64,000 bases of DNA from an uncultured Prevotellaceae bacterium (lineage in GTDB: Bacteria; Bacteroidota; Bacteroidia; Bacteroidales; Bacteroidaceae): the NCBI GenBank assembly GCA_902761905.1, contig CACWMK010000002.1:62001-126000 (forward strand). Reading direction: 5' to 3'. This document shows, in pieces, positions 53,579 to 63,600 of this stretch. Both the position numbers and the translations under genes were made by a program. Position 1 is the stretch's first letter; every line of letters starts with the position of its first letter. Under the pieces are notes generated by a model. It made no database searches. It was not told the DNA's origin and worked only from the letters and a program-made list of their open reading frames with translations.

Positions 53579-56233
53579 TTATTTCCTCCTTATGTTTTTA
53601 AGTTGATCGCGCCAGGGGGTCATTTCCTCATAGAATAGCGGTTTGTCAATCTGGTGTACCACAGCGTCAGAGGCCATAAAGATTTTAGCTGTGTTGCCGG
53701 TGCCGGTAAACCAGTATTCACGACAGAGATTGTTGTACAGACCGTTTTGCTTAGTAACATGACGCACGTTACCCATTACGTCCTTCACAGTCATCTGTCC
53801 GTTGCTATTGTCGCTCTCCAATCCATAGAAGCGTCCTGTTGCCGGGTTACGTTTCATCGATTCGAAGGTGTTATCATACGATGGAGTCTTGTTACCATTC
53901 TCATCTTCGTCGTAGATTTCAGGAGCCATGCCGATGGCCACACTATGGTCTTGAACATGGTAGCGTATGAAATTCACAATGATGTTCTTGATTATCTGTT
54001 GTGCACTATCAACTGCAGCCTCGTCGGCGAATCCTTCTTTTTCCATAGCATCATAGTCGTCCCATGTGGGTAGCAGACCGCGGTCTATAAGGTCGCGGAT
54101 CGACTCGTTGGTTGGAACATAGACGGTATAGTTGTAGTTGTCGAGTAACATGAGGTTCTTTGAACCTTGTGCCGATAATCCTGCATTGTATGTATTGTTG
54201 AGCTTTGTTCCCAACAGGTTAGCACCATCATTGTCAATGAGGTTGAGGAACTCCGAAAAAGCCTCGTTTCCTTTCAGTGTAAGATAGATAGATTTCTGTG
54301 TACCCATTGGAACTTCGTAGTCCAGTTGGTACGACTTACCATTTTCTTTGGTATAAATCTCGTCTTTTTCTACGGGTAGTAACTTTGCGTTATGTTCCAT
54401 CTGCCAACCGCCGCTGAAAGCAATCTTGTTGTCACCAGTGCGTCTTACGCGTAACAGTGTACCGCCCTTGGTCTTGTAGTACTCGTGTCCGTCCTCTACA
54501 TCGCCTACAATGATAAGGTCGTCCATAAGGCGCTTCAGACGGTTGTCTATGACGTCGCGGTTAACGGAGCTTTGTGTGCGCGCCCCTTTGGTGATGTTAC
54601 CATTAGCATCGACGGTTGTGGTGTAGCGGCGTGCCTGTACACGTTCAGCGGCAGGCTTTGATGCGTCATAGTAGAATTCCAATACTGAAGGAGCTTCCAT
54701 ACCCGACAGACGATCGATACCGCCATAAGAGGCAGGATCAAGATACCATAGCATAGCCTCGTTGGTGGGCAGAAGCAGACTGTATTTTGAGTCCATTGAC
54801 AATAGGTATGGTAGGAAGTTCAGTTGGTCGATGGCCCAGTAGATAACGTTCATTGTCGACTGGTGGGCTAGAGCGGGATATGCTACCGATGCATACTCTG
54901 CTGGTGAGAATACCTTATTGACCATATATACCACTCCATTGCATGCCATGAAGCATGAGTCTACGTGTTGGGCTTCTATGCCTAGTTTTTCCTTGGCATC
55001 GTTAAGTACGTGATCAAACTTTGATGGTACGGCCTCTGTAAACGTAGGCAACATATTGACGTTGAGCAGTTTAGCCAGTGTGGCGTCGGGAATGTTTTCC
55101 CACGAGCCATACTCCATCTGCAGGTCCTTGCCTTCGTTATTCCACCAGTTCTCTAGAGCCTCGTTGGTTGGTGCAATCATGGCACCTGCATCGTAGTGCA
55201 GGTCGTATCCCATGGTGTTGTTGTACATATATTGATTCCAGCCGGGGTCGAAGGTCAGCAGTGCATTTACTGCCTCGCCATCAGGGGTCTCTGTCAGAGA
55301 TTTACCGTCTGCAGAGCGATTGCTGAAGTAGCGCATGGTGTAGACAGAGTCCTCGTTGTTGTATAGACGATTGTACTCTTTTGTTGCCGTAGCATTATAG
55401 TATGGTGCTGAGAAACGGTCGATAAGTTCCGACCACTTCGACAGCTTCGGATGCTGGCGCAGTATCTCCGCCATATTGGTCATTGGTTCAATCACACCGT
55501 CGATTTTCTGTACATAACCGTTTTTGCAAGTTATATCACGGTCAAGTACCTTGCGTGAGTTTACCCATGCTTCGTTGGCCGATGTGGCCTGATGGTTGGT
55601 AAGTACGGCAAGGTCTTCGCTCTTGATGTTGTAATACTGCATGAATTTCGGCAGGAAGTGGATCATTGGAGCCGTGGTGGCATCCTTCAGTATGGGGATG
55701 CTCTTGCCGCTTTCGCGGAAACTCTGCCATGCAGCCGTGTTTGGCATCTTGGCTGGTGACATGATCTCTACCGAGTCATAGATGCTGGTAGCTGTCTCGC
55801 GGCGCATACACATGCCCTCCAACGGTGGTGTACCACTTACGTTTGAAAGCAACTCAATGAGATAGGCGTTGTTGATCATCGTGTTGTTGAGCAACATTTT
55901 CTTCTGTGCCGTAGAGAGTTGTGAGTAGCTTTTTACGCCCCACTTGTTGTTACTGAACCAGGCTTTGAAGGCCGAGTCATTGGCTGCAAAGAGCGTCTTC
56001 GATCCTGTATGACTGAGCACCTCAGTCTGTTCCAGGTCATCGACTAGTTGCAGCAGGGTGGTGTAGTTGCCATCTTGCTGTAGCCGCTCATAGATGGAGT
56101 TGCCTAACCACGAAGGCTGTCCTGTCAGGGTGTATTCATCCTTACAGGACTGCATCGTCCAGGCTCCCATCAGCAGACAACAGGCCGCAACAGTAACCAA
56201 ACGTCCTTGTCTTGCGATTATTCTGTGTTTCAT
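53579..56233 (-). CDS. Fasciclin (FAS1)-domain lipoprotein with four FAS1-like repeats, 884 residues
   Basis: Lipobox MQSCKDEYTL near residue 30. Four FAS1-type motifs are visible in order: SKTLFAANDSAFKAWF (about 80), GAMIAPTNEALENWW (about 350), YSLLLPTNEAMLWYL (about 480) and YTVYVPTNESIRDLI (about 725). Helical segments such as TTLLQLVDDLEQTEVL precede them. It starts 16 bp after the GH51-GH43 gene and ends 4 bp before the broken SusC gene. With the two later FAS1 proteins it probably provides surface binding for the operon's glycan; no substrate can be read from sequence. Confidence 0.83.
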   Translation of the reverse strand: MKHRIIARQGRLVTVAACCLLMGAWTMQSCKDEYTLTGQPSWLGNSIYERLQQDGNYTTLLQLVDDLEQTEVLSHTGSKTLFAANDSAFKAWFSNNKWGVKSYSQLSTAQKKMLLNNTMINNAYLIELLSNVSGTPPLEGMCMRRETATSIYDSVEIMSPAKMPNTAAWQSFRESGKSIPILKDATTAPMIHFLPKFMQYYNIKSEDLAVLTNHQATSANEAWVNSRKVLDRDITCKNGYVQKIDGVIEPMTNMAEILRQHPKLSKWSELIDRFSAPYYNATATKEYNRLYNNEDSVYTMRYFSNRSADGKSLTETPDGEAVNALLTFDPGWNQYMYNNTMGYDLHYDAGAMIAPTNEALENWWNNEGKDLQMEYGSWENIPDATLAKLLNVNMLPTFTEAVPSKFDHVLNDAKEKLGIEAQHVDSCFMACNGVVYMVNKVFSPAEYASVAYPALAHQSTMNVIYWAIDQLNFLPYLLSMDSKYSLLLPTNEAMLWYLDPASYGGIDRLSGMEAPSVLEFYYDASKPAAERVQARRYTTTVDANGNITKGARTQSSVNRDVIDNRLKRLMDDLIIVGDVEDGHEYYKTKGGTLLRVRRTGDNKIAFSGGWQMEHNAKLLPVEKDEIYTKENGKSYQLDYEVPMGTQKSIYLTLKGNEAFSEFLNLIDNDGANLLGTKLNNTYNAGLSAQGSKNLMLLDNYNYTVYVPTNESIRDLIDRGLLPTWDDYDAMEKEGFADEAAVDSAQQIIKNIIVNFIRYHVQDHSVAIGMAPEIYDEDENGNKTPSYDNTFESMKRNPATGRFYGLESDNSNGQMTVKDVMGNVRHVTKQNGLYNNLCREYWFTGTGNTAKIFMASDAVVHQIDKPLFYEEMTPWRDQLKNIRRK

Positions 56234-56249
56234 ACAATTATTAATTGTT

Positions 56250-59200
56250 TTATTTTATAGTTATTTTTTTACCGTTACTAATATAGATGCCGCGCTGAGC
56301 AGAACCGTCAACGCGTTGTCCTATAAGATTGTAGACAGCCTTGGAATTCTTGGCGGGGTCGTTATTTATGATGCTTACCCTTGTGTCAGGCCCAAGATAA
56401 GTGAGCGTGAAGTTGTCAAAGCAGCACCAGTCTGCGTCAACCCATTCATTCTTTTTTAGTCCAAGTATCAAACTACCTTCGGTGACATTTACTTCTAATT
56501 TATTCTTATAAAGGCCGTAGGTGTTAAAAGCCTGGTTGGCCTGTGTCACGTTGTCGGGATAGTTTATGTTGCTTGCTGTGCCATATTGACTGGCTGCGCT
56601 GCTATCATAGAGGCTCATGATGGATGTTTCTTCATTGTTGGCAAAGAGTTTAGCATTCAACTTTTCTGTTCCGTTTCTGTGAGACTCAAAAGAGGCATCA
56701 CGTGAGCCATATCGAAAGAAACTCTGTACGCCCACCTCATACTTACCGTTAGGCAGTCCGGTGATTTCTTGCCACATGTAGAAGTTCTTGTTCCAGAACT
56801 CGGCTACGAATCCGTTTGCGTCTGTAAAACCGTTAGTGGTATTCCATGATGCGGCACTCTGTGAGAAATCTGCATTCTCTATCATACAGGTCAGATCGCC
56901 ATGACCGTTCTTTACTGCCTCCTCAATGGCAATCTTACGTGTGTCCATCTCGCAGGCTTTCAGCATTTCCAGTGCCTTTTGCATTGCAGCTGCGTTCTCT
57001 GCAAAGGTTGTACTGTTGGCCAGTGCAGCTTCGGCAGTCTCTATGGCAGCCTTGTGCTGGTCGGTGGGATTAAGTGCATAGTATGCTTTTACCTTTGGTA
57101 GGATAGTAACTACTTCATCCCAAGCCTTCAGCATGTCGCATTCTGCCTGTGTTATCTTCATTATGCAGCCATGTTGAGCCTTCAGGTTACCACTGATGGT
57201 GTGTCCTTCTGGGTCAACATTCATGCAGTGTTCGTCCATGTAGCGCATACGATAGGTGTAGCCACCAGTATAATTAATGTATGCAAGACGCCAGCGCAGT
57301 TGTCCGATGGGGCGCCACTGTGTCATACCCTCGATGGCCTGATTATTCTCACCTACGTGGAACCCCTTGGTTACTGTCCATACAGTAGTTCCTGTAGCAT
57401 CAATCTCAGGTACTAGTTTGTTGGCTGTAGCACGATCAAATCCGTTTGTAGATTCGCATTTGAACAGCATAACGTATTGCTGGTCAACGGCGTTCCAGAT
57501 AATATCTGCATCGATGATGTCATAGCCTGGTGAGAAGTAGACGCGTGGTTCGCTCAGTATGTTGAGTTCTTCGTCAATCTGCTGATAGAAGATGTAGTGC
57601 TTATCACCTCTTACTCCCACACTGTAGTAGAGTACGTAGGTTTCTGATACTGGGTCGTAGATAACTTGTGGTGCCCATGCTGCTGTCATGGTTTCGGCGG
57701 TGATCTTCTTACCCAAAGCCTTACTGATTGCTGCGAGGTTCTCTTCTGTTTCCAGGTCGATGAACACTTCCTTTGTCCAGTGAATCAGGTCTGGCGAGAG
57801 CATAAGATCCATGATGTGGTTGCTCTCCCATCCTAAACGTGATGTCATGTCGGTACCAACCAGCATAAAACCGTTGCCGCTCTTCAACCTGTAAGTGAAG
57901 GCGTCGCGCATACCGCCTGTCTTGGTGTATTTCGAAGTTGGGAACACCTCGCCACTGTTAAGAAGGTCGTTCCAATTGTTACCACCTGTGTTCAGTGCAT
58001 AGCATGTGTATTCTCCTGTCTCGTGCATGTGGGCATAGAGATAAGCAGCCATATCCTTGTCCTCCTCCACGTACTCAGGGTAATCGGCAACTGTTTTCTT
58101 TGGCTCTTCTGCCTTCAGTCCTGTGATGGGGAAATGGTAGATGTTGAGTGAATAGGCAGGTATGTCGAGCAATGTTCCACTAACTGACTCTTTAGCCGAC
58201 GGTACGACATTGTTAGGATTTTCCATTGTATTCTCGTCTGTGCCATTTGTTGAGGTCAGTCGTTCTACCGTACCTTCGCCGATATTGAAGTCGGAGTTCA
58301 GCTGTAGTTTCTGCGCCTGGGCATGTGGATTTACTACCTTCAAAATCATCTCTGTACCTGCCTCGTTTATTTGACAGCTCTGGTAGAGAGCACGCTCTGC
58401 ATCGAGCGTCAGCTCATGGTATTTCTGTCCGTTGATATAACAGCGGATGACATTGCCGTCGACCTCAACCTTCAGGTCAACCCACTCGCCCGCAGGAGCC
58501 GTGTAGCCCACCTTACTGTACTGCGCCTTCGAGCCGTTGCGACATATCTCTATGGCGTTCTGTGTATTGGTCCAACCGCCAACGTTCCACCACGCGTAGT
58601 TGTCTTCGTCCTGATAGTCGAAGATGATGAGGAATCCCTCTGCTCCGCCGTCTTTGCGGGCACGGAGAGTCATAGTGTATGTCGAACCTTTAAACGTGGT
58701 GTTGCATATGCTTCGGCAGCCCTTATCGTTATTAGTGCCGCTTGCTGTCTGTTTCTTTACACCGTTGCTAACGCTCCATGAGCCACCGCTTTGTGTCCAG
58801 CCTTCATTCTTCGAGAAGTCATCGTTGATTTCGAATGTAGCCTTGTCGCCTACCTTTACTTTTATATCATCGAACGATGCCTGTGTATCCCATGTTGCCA
58901 GTCCAACTTGGTGAGTTCCTGTTGCTGTAATACTGTTGCCACTCTCAGTCCAAAGCAGGTTCTGGTAACCCAAATTGTGTGCCATCATTTTCTGCACATA
59001 GTAACTTGGGGTTACGAAGTTGGAGCCAGAGTTGAAGTGTATCATGTCGTAAGCCCATGCAGGATCACTCTCGTGTGTAAAGATTGGAGCAAATGAGCCC
59101 ATCACGCATACGTCACTGTTGCGTTCCTGTCCTAACATGTATACAGCCTCACCCAGTGCAGAGTTCATATTGCCATAAAGACCGTATGTGCCTCCGTAGT

Positions 59201-60590
59201 TGGCTGCGTATTCTCCATTATACACCTTTATATCGCGAGGATAGTTGTCGTACTTGTTGTAGTTTTGTTTCATCCATGCATGCGAGCGGTAGTAGTGCTC
59301 ATCTACTATTTCCACTGGGTAGTCATTGCGCCATGTAGGACAGTCGGTGCCCCATGCTTCAACGTTACCGATGGTGATGATTTCTGGATATTTCTCCTTG
59401 ATGGCACTGTAGAACTTGTAGTAGCGTTCAGGATATTGATAGCTCTGATCGCTGTTTGATCCCATTTGGAAGTTATAGTTCTCGTTGCCTATCTCAATGA
59501 ATTTCAGGTTGTAGGGTGCCACGTGTCCGTTCTTGATACGCATGGCTCCATATTTTGTTGTGCCATCGCCGTTGGCGTATTCTATTGCATCCAGGGTGTT
59601 CTGAACCAGTGTGTCTAGGTCGGCCATTGGCACATACCATCCGTGGCCTAGTCCTACATTGACTACGAAGAGTGGGGCAGCACCCATGTCCTCTGCCAAT
59701 TGCAGGTATTCGTCGAACCCAAGTCCGTCGCTGCTCCAGTAGTTCCAGTTGTAGCTCATGTGTCCATGGCGCTGCTCAATAGGACCAATAGTGCGCTTCC
59801 ATTGCCATGTGTCATCAAAGCTGTTCTGCCCCTCTACGAAACATCCGCCAGGAAATCGGAGGAATGTAGGTTTGGTGTCGGCCAGCAGCTGAGCCAGGTC
59901 TGGGCGTAGTCCGTTGGGACGGTTGTTCCATGTGCCAGGGAACAACGACACCACGTCAAGATAGAGGTGCCCTCCCCTATCGGTCAGCAACAGTAGCTGT
60001 CCGCTAAGGTCTGTATCTTTTGCCGTCAGTTCGGCTGTCAGTTTGTTCCATTTTTCGGTGAACACCTCTCCCGTCAGGGTGATGGTGTCGCTGATGGCTG
60101 TTTTGCCATCGTTGGCCACCAGTACTGCATAAATGTGGCCATTATGTTGGTTGTGGGTGCCTTTCGCAAATAGTGAGAGATGATAAGTCTTGCCTTTTTC
60201 AAACTTCATGCCCCAGAATCCCTCATTACGTATGCCACGCATTCGATTGATTTCTATAGTGGCCCCTGTATAGAGGTCGAGACATGTAGTTTGTGCAGCA
60301 TTTAGAAGGGGGGTGTTGTCTGTCGTGCAGCGTTTGAGTGAAGCATTGACCGACTTCCATCCATTGTTAAATTCAGATTCTTCAAAAGAGCGGTTTCTCA
60401 CAAGTTCGGCATAGAGCCCGCCGTCTCCAGCATGGTTGATTTCTTCAAAGAATAGTCCCCATTGATAGGGGCTTGTTAGTGGGCCGCGCTGTGTTGAGTT
60501 GATATTCATTACCACTTGTGCGCGCGCGCCTGCGCACATACATATCAATGTAATATAAAAGAAAAGATTCTTAAAATACGTTCTTGTCAT
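56250..60590 (-). CDS. Multimodular arabinosidase: GH51 with inserted LamG-like domain, GH43-like domain, binding module, sorting-type tail
   Basis: 1446 residues, signal peptide to about residue 24 (CAGARA-Q). GH51-type alpha-L-arabinofuranosidase: YQWGLFFEEINHAGDGGLY, LRFPGGCFVEG, acid/base Glu370 in EIGNENY and nucleophile Glu460 in YNGEYAANYG. A concanavalin-like module (about 585-745) is inserted before the closing GH51 sandwich. Residues about 845-1140 look like a GH43 five-blade propeller with Asp896 (GMRDAF), Asp1027 (DIIDADIIW) and Glu1087 (AIEGMTQWR) in catalytic-like positions. After a helical linker comes a jelly-roll module (about 1240-1395) also present in the next protein, and a tail VYNLIGQRV..RGIYISNGKKITIK. 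It probably removes arabinose from arabinan or arabinoxylan outside the cell; GH43 activity is inferred. Confidence 0.87.
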   Translation of the reverse strand: MTRTYFKNLFFYITLICMCAGARAQVVMNINSTQRGPLTSPYQWGLFFEEINHAGDGGLYAELVRNRSFEESEFNNGWKSVNASLKRCTTDNTPLLNAAQTTCLDLYTGATIEINRMRGIRNEGFWGMKFEKGKTYHLSLFAKGTHNQHNGHIYAVLVANDGKTAISDTITLTGEVFTEKWNKLTAELTAKDTDLSGQLLLLTDRGGHLYLDVVSLFPGTWNNRPNGLRPDLAQLLADTKPTFLRFPGGCFVEGQNSFDDTWQWKRTIGPIEQRHGHMSYNWNYWSSDGLGFDEYLQLAEDMGAAPLFVVNVGLGHGWYVPMADLDTLVQNTLDAIEYANGDGTTKYGAMRIKNGHVAPYNLKFIEIGNENYNFQMGSNSDQSYQYPERYYKFYSAIKEKYPEIITIGNVEAWGTDCPTWRNDYPVEIVDEHYYRSHAWMKQNYNKYDNYPRDIKVYNGEYAANYGGTYGLYGNMNSALGEAVYMLGQERNSDVCVMGSFAPIFTHESDPAWAYDMIHFNSGSNFVTPSYYVQKMMAHNLGYQNLLWTESGNSITATGTHQVGLATWDTQASFDDIKVKVGDKATFEINDDFSKNEGWTQSGGSWSVSNGVKKQTASGTNNDKGCRSICNTTFKGSTYTMTLRARKDGGAEGFLIIFDYQDEDNYAWWNVGGWTNTQNAIEICRNGSKAQYSKVGYTAPAGEWVDLKVEVDGNVIRCYINGQKYHELTLDAERALYQSCQINEAGTEMILKVVNPHAQAQKLQLNSDFNIGEGTVERLTSTNGTDENTMENPNNVVPSAKESVSGTLLDIPAYSLNIYHFPITGLKAEEPKKTVADYPEYVEEDKDMAAYLYAHMHETGEYTCYALNTGGNNWNDLLNSGEVFPTSKYTKTGGMRDAFTYRLKSGNGFMLVGTDMTSRLGWESNHIMDLMLSPDLIHWTKEVFIDLETEENLAAISKALGKKITAETMTAAWAPQVIYDPVSETYVLYYSVGVRGDKHYIFYQQIDEELNILSEPRVYFSPGYDIIDADIIWNAVDQQYVMLFKCESTNGFDRATANKLVPEIDATGTTVWTVTKGFHVGENNQAIEGMTQWRPIGQLRWRLAYINYTGGYTYRMRYMDEHCMNVDPEGHTISGNLKAQHGCIMKITQAECDMLKAWDEVVTILPKVKAYYALNPTDQHKAAIETAEAALANSTTFAENAAAMQKALEMLKACEMDTRKIAIEEAVKNGHGDLTCMIENADFSQSAASWNTTNGFTDANGFVAEFWNKNFYMWQEITGLPNGKYEVGVQSFFRYGSRDASFESHRNGTEKLNAKLFANNEETSIMSLYDSSAASQYGTASNINYPDNVTQANQAFNTYGLYKNKLEVNVTEGSLILGLKKNEWVDADWCCFDNFTLTYLGPDTRVSIINNDPAKNSKAVYNLIGQRVDGSAQRGIYISNGKKITIK

Positions 60591-60686
60591 ATTTGGGTGG
60601 TTTGTTAGTCAGTAGTTCAAACAAGAATAAGTAAAGGAACCGAAGACAGGGTTTATGTCCTGTCTCCAGTTCCAATATGATCGTTA

Positions 60687-63600
60687 TTACTTCATTACAA
60701 CCTTGCGCACCTTAATAGTGCCATCGCTCATAGTCTGCTTCATGATTACCACACCACTACGTGGAGCACTGATGCGGGTACCATTGATGCTGAAGAACTC
60801 GGTGCGAGCTACCTGACCATTGCTGAATGCAGATATAATGCCGCTAGGAGTTGTCTCCTTAGAGCTATTCTTGCCATAGTATGTCAGCTGCCAAGCACCC
60901 CAGATACACCAGTTGTTGGCCTGCTGAACATTCTTGCTCATACCGATGCGTACGGTCATATCCTCAGGCACCTTGAAGGTGATTGTTGTACCAGCGTATT
61001 TGCCATTAGCAAACTCGCTGGCGGCGGTCTCCATTCTATCGGCAACGATGGTGCCTGTAGCCTGAGTAGAATCGGCATTGACAACAGGATCAGCTACCCA
61101 AATGTAGTTGCTTGGCGCGTTGAATGACTTGGTGTTGTCGTCAGCTACTTTAACATCTGCTGTGTACTCCTGAGCAGCAGATGCCAGACGTGGCATAGCC
61201 ACAAACATACTGTCGCTACCTACGGTTACGTACATTGACAGGTTGTTGTTCTGTGTAGCATCCTCGTTGAATGCTGCATAGTCCTCAGCAGCAGAACCGA
61301 AGCGATAGAAGCCAGGAGCAGTTAGACTGTAAGTACCTGCTGTAAGCTCGATGTCCTGATAGTAGTTGAAGTCTGAGTTGAATACCTCACAGATGTTGTA
61401 GCTAATGCTAGGATCCTTGGTTGATGTCCAACCCTCGTTGGTGTTGTCATCATACTTTGGATTGACAATGCACCAGCTAGCATCCTTAGGATTCTCATCG
61501 CTAGCGTCATCAAAACCTTCAGGGATTTGTAGCTTCTTAATCATATCGGTAATTTGCTCCATCAAGCCATCAGCTTCTTCATCGTTGTAAATGCGATTTT
61601 CAATACCAGCAGTGATGGTTTTATTGAGCGTCTTGGCCTCCTCAATAGTAGTTATGGCGCATGTACCGTTTGTACTTGCATCAGCAATTTCTGCAGCAAG
61701 TTTTTCGTTGGCCTCATTCAAGCTGGCGAACTTAGCTTTCGATTCGGTCACAGCACGGGTTGTAGCAAAGATGGCACTAAGAGCCTTGAACATGGCCTCG
61801 CCGTCGTTGCTGTCTACAACCTTCTTTGCCTCATCCAAGGCGGCCTCTAGAGCTTTGGCAGCGTCCTTACCCAAAGCGCCGTTTAGAGTTTCTTCAGACT
61901 TGGTTATATTTGCCTCAAGAATAGGCTTAATCACATCTGCGTCGAAGCCCTTATATACCAATCTGAAGTTGTCCCAAATACTCCAGCTGTCATTTAACTG
62001 GTTAGAAGAACCCTTCACACCAATACGCATCTTGTCACCAGCACTGGCTACAAGACCATAAGCAGCCTGTGTATACATACCATCAGAGAATGCAACAGCG
62101 GCGCTAGCCATTCCGTTTGGATAGTAGTAGGTAATACCATCGTTGCCTGTTTCTGAAACGTAGTCGCTGCTACCTGATTTATAGAAATCTTCATCTGTAA
62201 TCTGTTTCGGATCACCATATACATTTGTGAACGGTGTCATGTTATCGTTCAAGTAGATGTAAACTGGAGAATTCTTAACCTCAGAAACCTGCTGAGCAAG
62301 ATACTCATTATAGGCTGTGCGACCATAGCGATAGAATCCCTGTACAGAAATCTCATAGACGCCGGCAGGTGCATTCTCAACTTCCTGATATATATCGAAG
62401 TTAGCATTGTTCCAAGCCTCGAAGCATGTATTAGTTGCTGTACCACCAGTGGTCACATTACCACCATTGACTTTCTCTACAGTCCAACCCTCTGCACCTT
62501 TCGAGAAATCTGGGTTCTTCAGCATGTTGGTCATGTCAGTATTTGAACCAACAGGATGCTTGCGAGCTTCGTCCATTTTTTCTGTTATCTCAGCGATTTG
62601 AGTCTCAAGTTCCTCATTAGTCAGCATGAGAAGCTCGACTGCTTCGGGGCCTTCTATATCACACCAGTCACCCAGTTCCTCAGTGTAGGTCGGGTCAAGA
62701 TTATTGTCAGCAGCCACGCTCTTAGCTTCGATTATCAGTGCCTCATACTGTTTCCAGAGAGCGATGTTCTTAGAGAGTGAAGATACTACTGCGCTTGCCT
62801 GTTCATCAAGACCGGCGATGGCAGCCATAACCTCAGCCTTGTTTGTGACTTTAACTGCACGTAAGGCCTCGAATACTGTATTGTAATCCTCAAGGTACTT
62901 TGTGGTATAATCATCCTTTACCTCATAATTGTAAACATCTAAGTCGTTCAATGTGAGGTCATACCACTTTTGGAATGCATCAGCTGCACCACCATAATAA
63001 GTCAGCGAGAAGTCATCAAAGATGCCCCACTCGCCAGTGATCTTAGCACCATCGTTTTCATTACGTGTAGCTCCAATGCGTAGTTTGCCGTCCTCAACAG
63101 CGACAAACACACGGTTCTTGTAAAGTCCGAGGGTATGCATATAGTACTCTGCGGCTACCATGTTGTTGGGAATCCAATAGGTTACGCCATCGTACGATGC
63201 AGATGACTCACTGCCCTGATCCTGCTTGGTATTGGGAGCTCCTTTGTAAGGTGAGCAGATAGAAGTAAATAGGCTATCCTCTGTAGTCTTTGCATATAGC
63301 TTCAGATACTTTGACTCCGCATTGTTGGCTATATAGTTTGTGAGCGCTGGTCCTGCATTACCTGCACGGAAGAAAGCGTTAACACCGAGAGCATATACAC
63401 CATTAGGTAGTCCGGCTATGTCTTGATACGTGTCAAAGAAAGACTCATAACGTTCAGCATTCTCCTTTGGATTAGCACTTCCCCAGCCAGTGCCGCTCCA
63501 ACCTGTCTTGATATCGTTCCCCTTGAAGTCGGGATTCACAATAAATGAAGAAGCATCGGCAGGTTTGTCGGCTGTAGCATTAGCCAAATTGCCCTGTCGC

